In this document: positions 53,258-62,564 of the stretch, in pieces
Layout: each line of letters begins with the position of its first letter
How positions within the stretch are numbered: position 1 is the first letter of the stretch
Origin: Bryobacteraceae bacterium
GTDB taxonomy: Bacteria; Acidobacteriota; Terriglobia; Bryobacterales; Bryobacteraceae
Reading direction: 5' to 3'
DNA: 64,000 nt
Assembly (NCBI GenBank): GCA_026129905.1
Contig: JAHCHE010000029.1
Coordinates: 1-64,000, forward strand
The notes under the pieces: generated by a model
The model's database searches: none
Told to the model about the DNA's origin: nothing
Seen by the model: the letters and a program-made list of their open reading frames with translations, nothing else
Position numbers and translations under genes: made by a program

Positions 53258-53449
53258 GTGGTGGAACACGAGAAAACATTGGCGGCGCTGGTCCGCGCCG
53301 CCCAACAGCGGAGACCGAGGAAGCCCGAGGGTCGACTGGCGGTTTCCATAGGACAACAGCGGCGGTACGTATCGCTGGACGAGTTGGTTGAGACTTATTC
53401 GAGTGAAAGCCGTGTGGGAACGGCGCCTGTTCCGCTGAAACGGAGATAG
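53258..53449 (+). CDS. small basic hypothetical protein
   Basis: 63 residues from GTG 53258 (or GTG 53261), behind a strong AGGAGGA. The sequence EHEKTLAALVRAAQQRRPRKPEGRLAV then RYVSLDELVETYSSES. No domain recognised. Paired with the micropeptide upstream. Confidence 0.5.
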   Translation: MVEHEKTLAALVRAAQQRRPRKPEGRLAVSIGQQRRYVSLDELVETYSSESRVGTAPVPLKRR

Positions 53450-53470
53450 GCGCCGTCAAGCCGGGGTGGG

Positions 53471-55810
53471 TCACTCCGGCTGCCACTCGAAATACGATCC
53501 GTACCCGCCCCCCAGGTTCCGCGATAGCCAGAGCCGGTACTCCCGCGACGCCGTCCGCGTCACCTCCTTGCGGCCCGCCTCGGTGTTGGTCAGAATAACC
53601 ACTTGCGTCCGGCCCTCCGCGTCTTTGCGCGAGCAGACAATCTCGTCCCGGAAGTCACCCAGCAGGTCCGCGGTCATGATGACGCGGCACGCGGTTTCCG
53701 AGGGCGCCGGCGCCCCGGCGGGCGCGAGCTTGCCCCCTTCGAACCACGCCAGTTCGAGCGCGTCCGGACTCACCAACTCCCGCACGGCGCCGCCGGTCCA
53801 GTTCACCGGCCGGTATCGAGCCGGAAAGCCCTCCATCAGGATCTTGCCGTCCGAGCCGAGCAGCACGGTGTCCTTCGCAAGGTGTCCATCGCGATTGGTC
53901 AGCATCTCCATGCCCGGATGCGCGGCGGAAATGTCGGCCGCCCACCCGATGTGGGCGTGCGTCCAGCTCGGGTCGTCCTCGCGGTTCACCTTCCAGATCA
54001 GCTTGCCTGTCGGCGCGTCCACCAGGTATGCGCCGGCGTGCGTGCTGGTCTCCACGACGTAAAACACCTGCCGCTCCTTCCGGTCGGGCAGCACGCGCTT
54101 CACCGCCACGATGTCCGGATGGGCCCGGTAGAGCGACCACTTCAGCGTGCCGTCGGGATTCAGCACGGTGGTCCCGTTAAAGACCTCGTCTTTGCCATCG
54201 CCGTCCAGGTCGGCGATGTCGATATGGTGCGATCCCGATCCGTTTGTCGCCCCGTAGCTGTTGTATTCCCACAACTGCCGGAGCCTCGCCGGTTCCCAGG
54301 CATGAAACCGCTCGTTCTCGTATAGCCCCGTCTGCGTGACCAGCGACGGCCGCTTTCCGTCCAGGTACGCCACCGACATGTGGACCCTGGTGGAGGTACC
54401 CGAATGGTCGGTGGCCATCTCCGGCCACGGCGCGCGCCGGAGCACGCGTCCGGTCATGCCATCCAGAATCGCGAGGTCGACGCTGCCATCCAGGAGAATC
54501 CGCGCCGCGACCTCGGCCTTGCCGTCTCCGTCGAAGTCGTATATGAGCACGGGCGAGTTGTTGGCGTTGCCGTAGCAGTGCTCATAGTCGATCAGGGGCC
54601 GCCGCCAGAGCTGCTTGCCGTAGGACGTGAACGCCTCCAGTTCCACCGGCTTTCCCGGATCTCGGGTGTTCTCGCGGATTCCGTTGTTGCAGCGGAACAC
54701 GACGTCCAGGCGCCGGTCGCCGTCCAGGTCGCCAAACATCGGCGTGCAGTCGCCCTCGGCCGGGCTCGGCTCGAAAACCGCCGCGACCCGGGTTGCCTCC
54801 TGCCCCGCCGTCACGGCCGCCCACTCGCTCGGCGCGGCCTCTTGCCCGTCCGCGCCGACGTTCCTGACGCGGTAGTAGAGCCGCGCGCCCGCCGGCGCAT
54901 CCGCATCCACCAAACTGGTTGCATCCGTCACGGGACGGCCATTCACTCGCACGCCTGCCGCATCCATGCGCGGCGAGCGGTAGACGTTGTACCCGCCCGC
55001 GTCGCCCGGGAGCATCTGCCAGGACAGGAACACCCCGCCTCGCGCCGGCAAAGCCACCAACCGCCGAGGCTGCCGCCGGAAATGGGTCGAGCCCGCCGGT
55101 TCCCTCACCAGCCGGAAGCCCAAATCCGGATGCCGGATTCCCGCGCTCGTCCCGCTGCGCGAATCCACCGGCAGGTACGCCGCGCTCCGCGCCCACGATC
55201 CTCCCGCCACGCCGCCATCCTTTTCCACCGGATGCGTAAGCCGGAAGATCCACGGCCGTCCCGCCAGCTCATATTCGTTGGTCACCATCTGCCAGACGTT
55301 GCCGGCCATGTCGTACAGGCCCCAAGGATTGGCCGCGTAGGACCGCACGGGCTTCAGGTGCTTCCTCCAATCCGGAAACGCGCGGTCGCCCGTCTCGTCG
55401 TAATTGGCGCGGCCCCTTGGATCCTCGTCCCCCCACGCGTACTTCACGCCGGCGCGGCCCGCCCGCGCGGCGTACTCCCACTCGGCCGGCGTCGGCAACC
55501 GGTACGCGCGGTCCTCCTTGCTCGATCGCCACCGCGCGTATTCGTACGCGTCGTAGCGGTTCACATAGATTACCGGGTGCGCCTCGAACCCACCCGGCGG
55601 CGCCCCCGCGACGAAGTGCTCCGGCGCCGGCCGCCCTGTCGCTTGTAGGAAGCCGGCCCATTGCGCATTCGTTACGGGCGCATCGGCGATCTCGAAATCG
55701 TCCACGCGCACGCCGGGCCGCCCCGGCAATTCCCCACTCCGAATCGGGACAAACTTCTCCTGTGCCCAGAGGACCGGGCAGAACAGCAGCAGAGCACCGA
55801 TGGTTCTCAT
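53471..55810 (-). CDS. SUMF1 domain fused to PL11 rhamnogalacturonan lyase
   Basis: 779 residues from ATG 55810 with a signal peptide (MRTIGALLLFCPVLWA). Residues about 20-260 form an FGE-sulfatase/SUMF1 domain (FEIADAPVTNAQWAGFL, YRLPTPAEWEYAARAG, GLYDMAGNVWQM, GFRLVRE). Then a PL11-like lyase: SWQMLPGDAGGYNVYRSPRMD, DLDGDRRLDVVFRCNNG, YDFDGDGKAEVAAR, DIADLDGDGKDEVFNG, with calcium-type repeats, ending RNLGGGYGSYFEWQ. Would cut pectin rhamnogalacturonan outside the cell. The fusion is unusual. Confidence 0.85.
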   Translation of the reverse strand: MRTIGALLLFCPVLWAQEKFVPIRSGELPGRPGVRVDDFEIADAPVTNAQWAGFLQATGRPAPEHFVAGAPPGGFEAHPVIYVNRYDAYEYARWRSSKEDRAYRLPTPAEWEYAARAGRAGVKYAWGDEDPRGRANYDETGDRAFPDWRKHLKPVRSYAANPWGLYDMAGNVWQMVTNEYELAGRPWIFRLTHPVEKDGGVAGGSWARSAAYLPVDSRSGTSAGIRHPDLGFRLVREPAGSTHFRRQPRRLVALPARGGVFLSWQMLPGDAGGYNVYRSPRMDAAGVRVNGRPVTDATSLVDADAPAGARLYYRVRNVGADGQEAAPSEWAAVTAGQEATRVAAVFEPSPAEGDCTPMFGDLDGDRRLDVVFRCNNGIRENTRDPGKPVELEAFTSYGKQLWRRPLIDYEHCYGNANNSPVLIYDFDGDGKAEVAARILLDGSVDLAILDGMTGRVLRRAPWPEMATDHSGTSTRVHMSVAYLDGKRPSLVTQTGLYENERFHAWEPARLRQLWEYNSYGATNGSGSHHIDIADLDGDGKDEVFNGTTVLNPDGTLKWSLYRAHPDIVAVKRVLPDRKERQVFYVVETSTHAGAYLVDAPTGKLIWKVNREDDPSWTHAHIGWAADISAAHPGMEMLTNRDGHLAKDTVLLGSDGKILMEGFPARYRPVNWTGGAVRELVSPDALELAWFEGGKLAPAGAPAPSETACRVIMTADLLGDFRDEIVCSRKDAEGRTQVVILTNTEAGRKEVTRTASREYRLWLSRNLGGGYGSYFEWQPE

Positions 55811-55835
55811 AGCGTCCGAAAGCCTATCACAGCGG

Positions 55836-55873
55836 TGGCGCGAACACTCGTGTTTGCCGCGTCGCCACTCATG
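55836..55873 (-). repeat. 38-bp intergenic palindromic repeat, copy 2
   Basis: Inverted copy of 43453-43490, 37 of 38 bases alike. It overlaps the stop codon of the M20 gene (55869-55871) and reaches toward the start of the PL11 gene. Confidence 0.7.
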
Positions 55874-57062
55874 ACGACGCCTGGCAGTAGAGCGCGGCCG
55901 CGAGGGCGTAGACACTGGCGCAATGCGCCAGCCGCGAGATCGACACCCGCTCGTCGTCCGAATGGGCCGTTTGGTGCGCCGGGCCGTAGTAGACCGCCGC
56001 GACGCCGGCCTCGTTGCTGTAAAGGTTGGCGTCGCCGACCAGTCCCATGCCGACGATCTCCGGCGCCGCTCCAGAAACTTCTCTCGCCGACTCGCTCAAG
56101 GCCCGGACGATCGCATGGCCCGAAGGCGTTTCGAACGGTTCGCGCTCACCGTCGAGGAAGTAGCTCCAATGCATGCCGGACCCGGCGGCGTAGCGGCGGC
56201 AGATTTCCTCGAATTCGGCATGGATGTCCGGGAGCGCGATGCCTGGGGTCCACCGTCTCGTGCCGGTGATGCGGAATCGCGCCGGCAGCCGGTTCATGTA
56301 ATCGCCGCCGTGAACCATTCCTACGTTGTAGAGTTGCCGTCCGCAGAGCGGGTGGGCCGGTTGTGTCTTGAACTGCTCCTCGCGCTCCTGCAACTCGGTC
56401 AACAGCTTGCCGACCCAGTAAGCCGGGTTCGTCTCGTAGGGGACTTTGATGGTGTGGATGGGGCCGCGGTCGTCCTTCACCTCGATGGTGAACACAGCCG
56501 ATCCGAGGCTCGCGGCCCAGATGGCGCACGGACCCTCGACGATGACGATGGCGCCGGCGGGAATCCTGCCGGAGCGCAAGTGTTGAATGAGCCGGATCGG
56601 GCCTTCCTTCTTGCCCTCGGGAGCCTCGTGTCCGACCACTCCCGTTAGCCAGAGGTCGCCGGACAGCTTCACGCCCGCTCGCTGAAGCGCTGAGGCGGCG
56701 TGGACCATGGCCACGAGCCCGCCCTTCATATCCTCCGCGCCGCGGCCGGAGATCCAGTCCCCGTCCCGGACGGGCGGCGCGCTGTTGCCAATGGGAATGG
56801 TATCGGTGTGTCCGTTGAAAACCAGCGCCGGACCGCCGCCCGAACCGGCGATGCGGGCATAAACGTTCGGCCGTTCGGGCGCGACCTCATCCAACTCCGG
56901 TTGGAAGCCTTCGCGCTTGAGCAATTCGGCGAGGAAAAGGCTTCCGGGACCCTCGCGGCCGGTTTCGCTGGCGACTTCAACGAACGCGAGGGCGTCGCGA
57001 GCGATAGCTTCGGGGTCGATGCGCTCCAGGACTTGGGCGGCCGTCAGCGGGATTAGGGTCAC
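55869..57062 (-). CDS. M20 family metallopeptidase
   Basis: 397 residues from GTG 57062, which overlaps the preceding stop (GTGA). LVFNGHTDTIPIGNS (metal His/Asp), SGRGAEDMKGGLVAM (bridging Asp), VVGHEAPEGKKEGPIRL (catalytic Glu pair) and a final AHQTAHSDDERV (His). ArgE/DapE/CPG2-type deacylase or dipeptidase; the substrate cannot be told. A longer frame upstream is antisense-like extension, not coding. Confidence 0.87.
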   Translation of the reverse strand: MTLIPLTAAQVLERIDPEAIARDALAFVEVASETGREGPGSLFLAELLKREGFQPELDEVAPERPNVYARIAGSGGGPALVFNGHTDTIPIGNSAPPVRDGDWISGRGAEDMKGGLVAMVHAASALQRAGVKLSGDLWLTGVVGHEAPEGKKEGPIRLIQHLRSGRIPAGAIVIVEGPCAIWAASLGSAVFTIEVKDDRGPIHTIKVPYETNPAYWVGKLLTELQEREEQFKTQPAHPLCGRQLYNVGMVHGGDYMNRLPARFRITGTRRWTPGIALPDIHAEFEEICRRYAAGSGMHWSYFLDGEREPFETPSGHAIVRALSESAREVSGAAPEIVGMGLVGDANLYSNEAGVAAVYYGPAHQTAHSDDERVSISRLAHCASVYALAAALYCQASS

Positions 57063-58543
57063 GTCGCGAGGTCCTCTTCGATGACCCGGAACCCCATCAG
57101 GTCGCCCAGACGCTTGAGGCCACGCACGTGGTCGCCGTAGAACACCGACCGGTGGAGCATGGGCATGGCGCCGGCGTACTGCGAGAGGTCGCCCGGCGCG
57201 TCGGGCGGCACGATCGCCCCGGCGCCCCAGTTCAAAAAGAGGCTCCGGGCGTCGCGGACAGACTGCGTGAACTGCGTGCGGCAAGCCAGCGGGCTGACGC
57301 CCGTCTCGGTGATCTTGCCGGGAACGGCGAGCATCGTGTCGAGATTGACGAGCTTGGCCATGGTGACCGGCTCCCCAACCTCCCACTGCACCTGCAAGGC
57401 GACCCCGCCGCCGCTGTCGGTCTGGTTGCGAATGAGGAACGGCATGCGGTTGCCGCCGGGCCGTTGCGTGAACGACGTGCAATGGAACTGGACGACGGCG
57501 TTCTTCGACTCGTCAACCACAGGGTCGGTGATGAAGCCCGGCGCGCGGAAGGCGTAGCCGAACAGGAGCATGGTGAGCGTCGAATCGATATCGCCTTCGC
57601 AGGCGCCGGCCAGACCCAGATCGTTAAGCTTGCTGAAAGTCAGGCACGCCCGGGGCTCGCCCATACAGGCGGCGCTGCAGACAGCGCGGGCGTTCTCCGC
57701 GATCATTAACTTCTTGACGGCCTGGTAGTATCTCACCGAATCGACGATCTCCTGGCGCTTTGGCTCGAGAATTCCTATCGCCGGCTTGATCCAATACTGT
57801 TCCGCCTCCTCTTCGGCGGCCGCCGGATCGATCGACTTGGCGATTTCCAGAATCCGATCGTTCTTGATAGTGACCAGGTCGGCGCCGAGCTTCTTTTTGA
57901 CCTCCGCGGGCGCGCAGGCGGCCTTGGTGCCGCGCGGGCCGTCGATGGCGAGAATCCGCGTCTGCTTCATCATGGCCGGCACGCGGAGCAGGCGGACGGC
58001 CTCGTCGAGTTCGTGCAAGCCGGTGGTGGAGAGCAGGAGGACCCTCCTGTTCTTCCATTGCTGGTGCCACATCCAGCCGTGTCCGCTGAACGGCTGGAAG
58101 AAGGAGACCGCCGGCTTGTCCAGGCCGAAGCTGAGTTTCTCCAGCGTCGCGTAATCGCCGCCGTGGCCCGAGAGCCAGACCAGCAGCAGCCCGTCGGCCG
58201 AAGCGGCTTTTGCGGCTACCTGCTCCACATCCGCCGGTGGGATGGTCTCCCCGCCGACAAACCTCACATCGCCGAGCTTCGTCTCGAGGCCGCGGAGGTG
58301 GTTGTCCATCTTCGCGATTTCCTCCGCGCCCCAGGTCAGGTATTGCACGCGGCTGCCGGTTCGGGGATTTGTCGTTGCCCCGGATCGGCCAATGTAGAGT
58401 TTGTAGATGGTAGCGGGCCTCAGCCGGGGCCATTCCGCCGCCTCGGCAGCCAGCGGGGACTGCGCCCCGGCTGGGCTGAGGGGCAGGGATCCCGCCACGG
58501 CGACGGCGCCCACAAAATTACGGCGCGTCACGGAAACACTCAT
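57059..58543 (-). CDS. L-fucose isomerase-like protein with Tat leader
   Basis: 494 residues. Leader SVTRRNFVGAVAVAGSLPLSPAGA. The body resembles FucI/AraA-fold proteins: LLLVWLSGHGGDYATLEKL, ENARAVCSAACMGEPRACLTFSKL, ACEGDIDSTLTMLLFGYAF (a Glu/Asp metal pair as in fucose isomerase) and VQFHCTSF. Isomerases of this fold are normally cytoplasmic, so an exported one is odd. Translationally coupled to the M20 gene. Confidence 0.7.
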   Translation of the reverse strand: MSVSVTRRNFVGAVAVAGSLPLSPAGAQSPLAAEAAEWPRLRPATIYKLYIGRSGATTNPRTGSRVQYLTWGAEEIAKMDNHLRGLETKLGDVRFVGGETIPPADVEQVAAKAASADGLLLVWLSGHGGDYATLEKLSFGLDKPAVSFFQPFSGHGWMWHQQWKNRRVLLLSTTGLHELDEAVRLLRVPAMMKQTRILAIDGPRGTKAACAPAEVKKKLGADLVTIKNDRILEIAKSIDPAAAEEEAEQYWIKPAIGILEPKRQEIVDSVRYYQAVKKLMIAENARAVCSAACMGEPRACLTFSKLNDLGLAGACEGDIDSTLTMLLFGYAFRAPGFITDPVVDESKNAVVQFHCTSFTQRPGGNRMPFLIRNQTDSGGGVALQVQWEVGEPVTMAKLVNLDTMLAVPGKITETGVSPLACRTQFTQSVRDARSLFLNWGAGAIVPPDAPGDLSQYAGAMPMLHRSVFYGDHVRGLKRLGDLMGFRVIEEDLAT

Positions 58544-58701
58544 CGCATTCCTCCTTCGCAAAGCGGCCGATCCGGCGCCGTTCGGCGATTCGAACGGCGC
58601 GCAAACCGTACTTTGAGGTCCATCAGGTCCGATTATAGTGTGTTCGCGGGGCCGTGGAAGCTCCCCCGGCATTCAACGCGCCGTATCGCGAGACCGCGCC
58701 G

Positions 58702-60003
58702 TCAGTCGAAGAAGTTCCGATCCTCTTCCGACAGGCGCGCCTTGGCAGCCTGCACGTTGAAGGTGACGCCGAGGCCCGGCTTGTCCCAGACGTCGATGAA
58801 ACCCTGCTTGACGATGGGATCGGGCAAGCCGTCGACAATCTGATACCACCAGTCGGGCTGGCCCAGCGGATATTCGAACGCGATGTAGTTCTGCGGCATG
58901 GCCGCCGCCACCTGAACGTGCGCGGCGAGTCCGATCAGCCCGTCGAAAATGCCGTGGGGCGCCATGCTGATGCCGTGCAGATCGGCGTATTCCGCGATCC
59001 ACTTCAACTCCGCAATGCCGCCGACGTCTTCCGGGTCGGGCCCGACGACATCGATCGCCTGCTTCTGGATCAGATCTTTGAAGTTCTGCCGGAGGTAGAT
59101 CTGCTCGCCGGTGTGGATCGGGACGGAAGTGCTGACCGTCAAGTCCCGATACAGGTCGGCGTTGGGGTACGGCGTGTAGTCGCCGGTGAGCGCGTCCTCG
59201 ATCCAGGCGATGTTGAGCGGTTCGAGGGCGCGGGCGAACTTAATCGCATCCTTCAGCATCCAGCCCGGTCCGGCATCAAGGGCAAGGCCAACTTCATCGC
59301 CCAGGACTTTCTTCATGGCCTCGACGCACGCGATGACGTGTTTAAGGCCGCGTTCCGTCATGAAACCGCGATCGGCGTGCGGCGCGCCCGACCGCGGCTC
59401 GTCGTACCAGGCGTCGGGGATGGCGCGCATCATCCTGGGATTGTGGAAGCCGACCGCCTGCTTGATGAGGGTGAAGCCTTCCTTGGCCTCCTTCATCTTC
59501 GCCATGTTCTCGGCGTAGTCGCTCGGCATGTGGCCGGTCATGGGGAAGCGGATGGCTCCGTTGTAGACGCGGACGCGGTCGCGAATTTTCCCGCCCATTA
59601 GCTTGTATACGGGCACGCCGGCCGCCTGCCCCGCGATGTCCCAGAGCGCGATTTCGATAGCGCTCACGGCCGAACCCCAAGGCTTGGACGCGCCAAGCCG
59701 GCGGATCTTCAGCATCACCCTCTCGACGTCGGTGGGATCTTCGTCGAGAATGTAGTTCTTATAAAAGAGCACCATCGGCTTGAGATAGGGCTTGGTGGAC
59801 TCGGCCTGCCCGTAGCCGGAGATGCCCTGATCCGTGACGATGCGAACCACCGGATTGCGGCCGATGATGGCGCAGCGGAGGTCGGTGATTTTGATCTTCC
59901 CGCCGCTCCTTCGCCTTTCCGAGGCCTGCTGAGCCGCCAGCGACATTGCGGCCGCGGCCCCCGATAGCGATCCCAGCAGCGCTCTTCGCGTCCAATTCGA
60001 CAT
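58702..60003 (-). CDS. enolase-superfamily sugar-acid dehydratase (MR/MLE)
   Basis: 433 residues from ATG 60003 with a Tat-like leader (SNWTRRALLGSLSGAAAA). IEIALWDIAGQAAGVPVYKLMGGK is the family's N-terminal box; metal ligands are in GLALDAGPGW (Asp), AWIEDAL (Glu) and HTGEQIY (Glu), with APHGIFDG (His). Pattern is nearest to galactonate/rhamnonate dehydratases. It probably works with the isomerase-like and Gfo/Idh proteins on sugar acids. Confidence 0.85.
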   Translation of the reverse strand: MSNWTRRALLGSLSGAAAAMSLAAQQASERRRSGGKIKITDLRCAIIGRNPVVRIVTDQGISGYGQAESTKPYLKPMVLFYKNYILDEDPTDVERVMLKIRRLGASKPWGSAVSAIEIALWDIAGQAAGVPVYKLMGGKIRDRVRVYNGAIRFPMTGHMPSDYAENMAKMKEAKEGFTLIKQAVGFHNPRMMRAIPDAWYDEPRSGAPHADRGFMTERGLKHVIACVEAMKKVLGDEVGLALDAGPGWMLKDAIKFARALEPLNIAWIEDALTGDYTPYPNADLYRDLTVSTSVPIHTGEQIYLRQNFKDLIQKQAIDVVGPDPEDVGGIAELKWIAEYADLHGISMAPHGIFDGLIGLAAHVQVAAAMPQNYIAFEYPLGQPDWWYQIVDGLPDPIVKQGFIDVWDKPGLGVTFNVQAAKARLSEEDRNFFD

Positions 60004-60109
60004 GTTGCCTCCTGTCGGAAAACTTCTGTTGGCCCAATCAAGATACCCTCTGATCGGCGCCTGGCGCAACGGAAGTTCGGCCGAACGCCTTTCCCGCGCA
60101 AGTACGATG

Positions 60110-60615
60110 CCTGGCTGCCAATTCCCCGTCACCGGCGTGACGCCGGTCCATCCGAAGCTGTAGTAGCGGTCGTACACGGGACCGTCCCACCATCCACTGC
60201 CGCTGAAGTCGAGATACCACTCGCCATCCTTAGAACACGCCGATCTTCGTCCTGCCGTCGCCTGTCCAATCGCCGACAATTGGCGTCACGCCAGGCCAGC
60301 CGAAACTGTAGTTCCGATCCGCGGTGGGCCCGTCCCACGTTCCGTTGCCATTCCAGTCCAGATACCACATGCTGTCTTTGAAGACGCCCACTTTAGCCTT
60401 GCCGTCTCCGTTCCAATCGCCCACCAGCGGCGTTACCCCGGCCCAGCCGAAACCGTAAGTTTATCCGCCGGCGGATCCCAACGGCCGTTGCCGTTCATGT
60501 CCAGGTACCAGAAGCCGTCTTTGAATAACCCGATCTTTGTGCGCCCATCCCCGGTCCAATCGCCAACAACGGGGCTGAAGTTCCTCACGAACAACTTCAC
60601 CCTTCCAGCGACCAC
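60110..60615 (-). pseudogene. remnant of SBBP-protein C-terminal repeats
   Basis: Three frames together encode degraded WYLD.NGNG.WD units: KDGFWYLDMNGNGRWDPP (about 60520), KDSMWYLDWNGNGTWDGP (about 60350) and KDGEWYLDFSGSGWWDGP (about 60210), ending TPVTGNW like the C-terminus of the giant protein at 43.5 kb. Frameshifts between units and no upstream domains remain, so it is a dead 3' fragment of a second such gene. Confidence 0.75.
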
Positions 60616-61370
60616 GATCGCGAAGATCTACTTAAGTGGGCATCGCACGACGACTGTATTCAGTCAATTGAGCGGGCGTCGCATGTGGCTCGCCCGGGCG
60701 GCCGTCCGATCCCCACAAAGTGTGCCACAGCTATCTGGGGCGGCGAGCGTTCCCGCTGCTGACGGGATTGGGGGAATCCATCGGAGGCGGGACGGCGGAT
60801 GCCCTGTGACCAATCTTTGCTCAACTTGGGATCTCCTCGGTTACGTCTACTCCCGGCGATTCGGACTGGATTACCAGTTCGCACAATCGCGGCCAAGGGA
60901 AGGGACAGCGGTTACCCGCTGCCCCCGCACAGACCCGTGCTCGCGCTCCTAACACACCGTTCCCACCTTGGATAAGCGTGCGGGCCAAACATCGCCCGCC
61001 GCACACCGGAGGTTGACAGACCCGGCTGTACTCGCGCTTGCGCACAACGCGTCGTTGCCTTCCTTGCCGCTTGACGCCGTCGGCTCCCCGATCTGCGGAT
61101 TTCGGAGCTCCATGCCCAGCCTACCGATACCCCTGTCCAACGCTTCAGGTGCGGCCTTGCGGCCGCACCTGGCGGGACTGGGAGTCCCGCGCAGCCTACG
61201 AGGCTGCCTACGAGGCTGCCCCGCAGGCGAGGTGGGACGGGCGGCCTATTACTTTTCCCGCTACCGCTTCATTCCGATTCCGGAGCCTACATGTTATACA
61301 CCTTTAAGGAGCTTAATCTTCTTGACGTTGCGGATGAGACAGCTAGGGCCGGCGAGGCGGGGGATAAGCC
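60616..61370. other. gene-free stretch
   Basis: About 750 bases with no convincing gene. It contains an 11-bp perfect hairpin at 61146-61171 and a 12-bp direct duplication (CCTACGAGGCTG at 61195-61206 and 61207-61218). A short frame from ATG 61291 overlaps the next gene in another frame and is doubtful. Confidence 0.5.
61146..61171. repeat. REP-like hairpin
   Basis: CAGGTGCGGCC and GGCCGCACCTG form a perfect 11-bp stem with a TTGC loop. No T-run follows. It may be a dispersed palindrome or a transcript-protecting hairpin. Confidence 0.45.
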
Positions 61371-62564
61371 ATGCGTGAAGCATTGCGCCTGGTTCCAGGC
61401 GCCAGTTCCGCGTGGGACCGCGCGGTTTCGGGCGTGGGGCACGATTTCCACCACACGGCGGCGCATCACCGGCTTTGGGAAGAGCCCGGGGTGGCGGATT
61501 CGTGGCTGGCCATCTACGGCGGGGAGGACCGTTTGGTGGCGTGGCCTTACCTGCTTCGGCGGATCGAGAGCAGCCGGAGGGTCCTGGGAGAAGAGGCCTG
61601 GGATATCACTTGTGTGGATGGTTATGCCGGGCCGCTGCTGCGCGGGTGCCCGCCGGGGGATCCCTTTGTCGCGAGGGCCATCGAGGCGATGTTCGCGCAC
61701 TGGCAGACGTCCGGCGTCGTCAGCGTGTTCACGCGTTTCCATCCGCTGTTCGCCAACCACCTTGTGATCGACCCGGGGGAAGGCTGCGCGGGAAGCGGCG
61801 AGCCAAGGGATTCCAGTACGAGTTTGAGGGGGTTGCGGCACGAGGGACATACGGTGTCGATCGACCTCGCGCTCGATACCGAGGCCGCCTACAAGCAATA
61901 CCGTCCAAGTCACCTCTACCAGATCCGAAAATCGCGCCGGCTTGGCATCGTCGCGAAACCGGACGACAGTCCGGAAGCTTTCCGGGAGTTCGTTCGCCTG
62001 TACCACCGGACCATGGTGCGGAACGGCGCGCGCGCCCACTATTTCTTTCCGGAAGCCTTTCTCGCGCGGCTGCGGACCGCGCTGGGGGGGGGCGCTTCGA
62101 TTCACACGGCGACCCTGAACGGGAAGACAATCGGCGCGGTTTTCATTACGGAATACGCGGGCGTGGTGCAGTACCTGCTGGGCGGAACGGAAGACGGGAC
62201 GAAGAAGTGGTCGCCGCTGAAATTGTTGCTGGAGAGCGTACGCGAATGGGCGAGGGAGCGGGGTAATCACACGATGCATCTGGGCGGCGGCAGGGAATGC
62301 AGGGACGAGGATTCGCTGTTCTACTTCAAGTGCGGGTTTTCGGCGCAGCGGCATTGCTTCTATACGGGCCGGTGGGTCCTGGACCGCGTAAAGTACGACA
62401 AGCTGGCGGCGGACCACCTGGCCGGAGTTGCGGGCACGGACGCTGGCGCCCCGACGGGCTGCTACTTCCCCGCGTACCGGACGCCGCTATCGGAGGCGCC
62501 CGCCGTTTCCAGTAGACGCCCCGCCGAGGAGCGTCGCGCGATCGAAGAGCCAGCCCATGTCTAG
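61371..62564 (+). CDS. GNAT/FemAB-like acyltransferase
   Basis: 397 residues. The C-terminal half shows the BioF2/GNAT-6 type: YKQYRPSHLYQIRKSRRLGI, FREFVRLYHRTMVRNGARAHYFF, GKTIGAVFITEYAGVVQYLLGGT, GNHTMHLGGGRECRDEDSLFYFKCGF. Such enzymes transfer acyl or aminoacyl groups in capsule or peptidoglycan pathways. ATG 61371 follows a GGGGGA-type site. The stop overlaps the next start by 8 bases. Confidence 0.8.
   Translation: MREALRLVPGASSAWDRAVSGVGHDFHHTAAHHRLWEEPGVADSWLAIYGGEDRLVAWPYLLRRIESSRRVLGEEAWDITCVDGYAGPLLRGCPPGDPFVARAIEAMFAHWQTSGVVSVFTRFHPLFANHLVIDPGEGCAGSGEPRDSSTSLRGLRHEGHTVSIDLALDTEAAYKQYRPSHLYQIRKSRRLGIVAKPDDSPEAFREFVRLYHRTMVRNGARAHYFFPEAFLARLRTALGGGASIHTATLNGKTIGAVFITEYAGVVQYLLGGTEDGTKKWSPLKLLLESVREWARERGNHTMHLGGGRECRDEDSLFYFKCGFSAQRHCFYTGRWVLDRVKYDKLAADHLAGVAGTDAGAPTGCYFPAYRTPLSEAPAVSSRRPAEERRAIEEPAHV

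Noticed and set aside
61291-61767. A 158-codon frame starting MLYTFKELNLL
   Set aside because: Only the first 25 residues look protein-like; it then overlaps the acyltransferase gene in another frame without conserved features.
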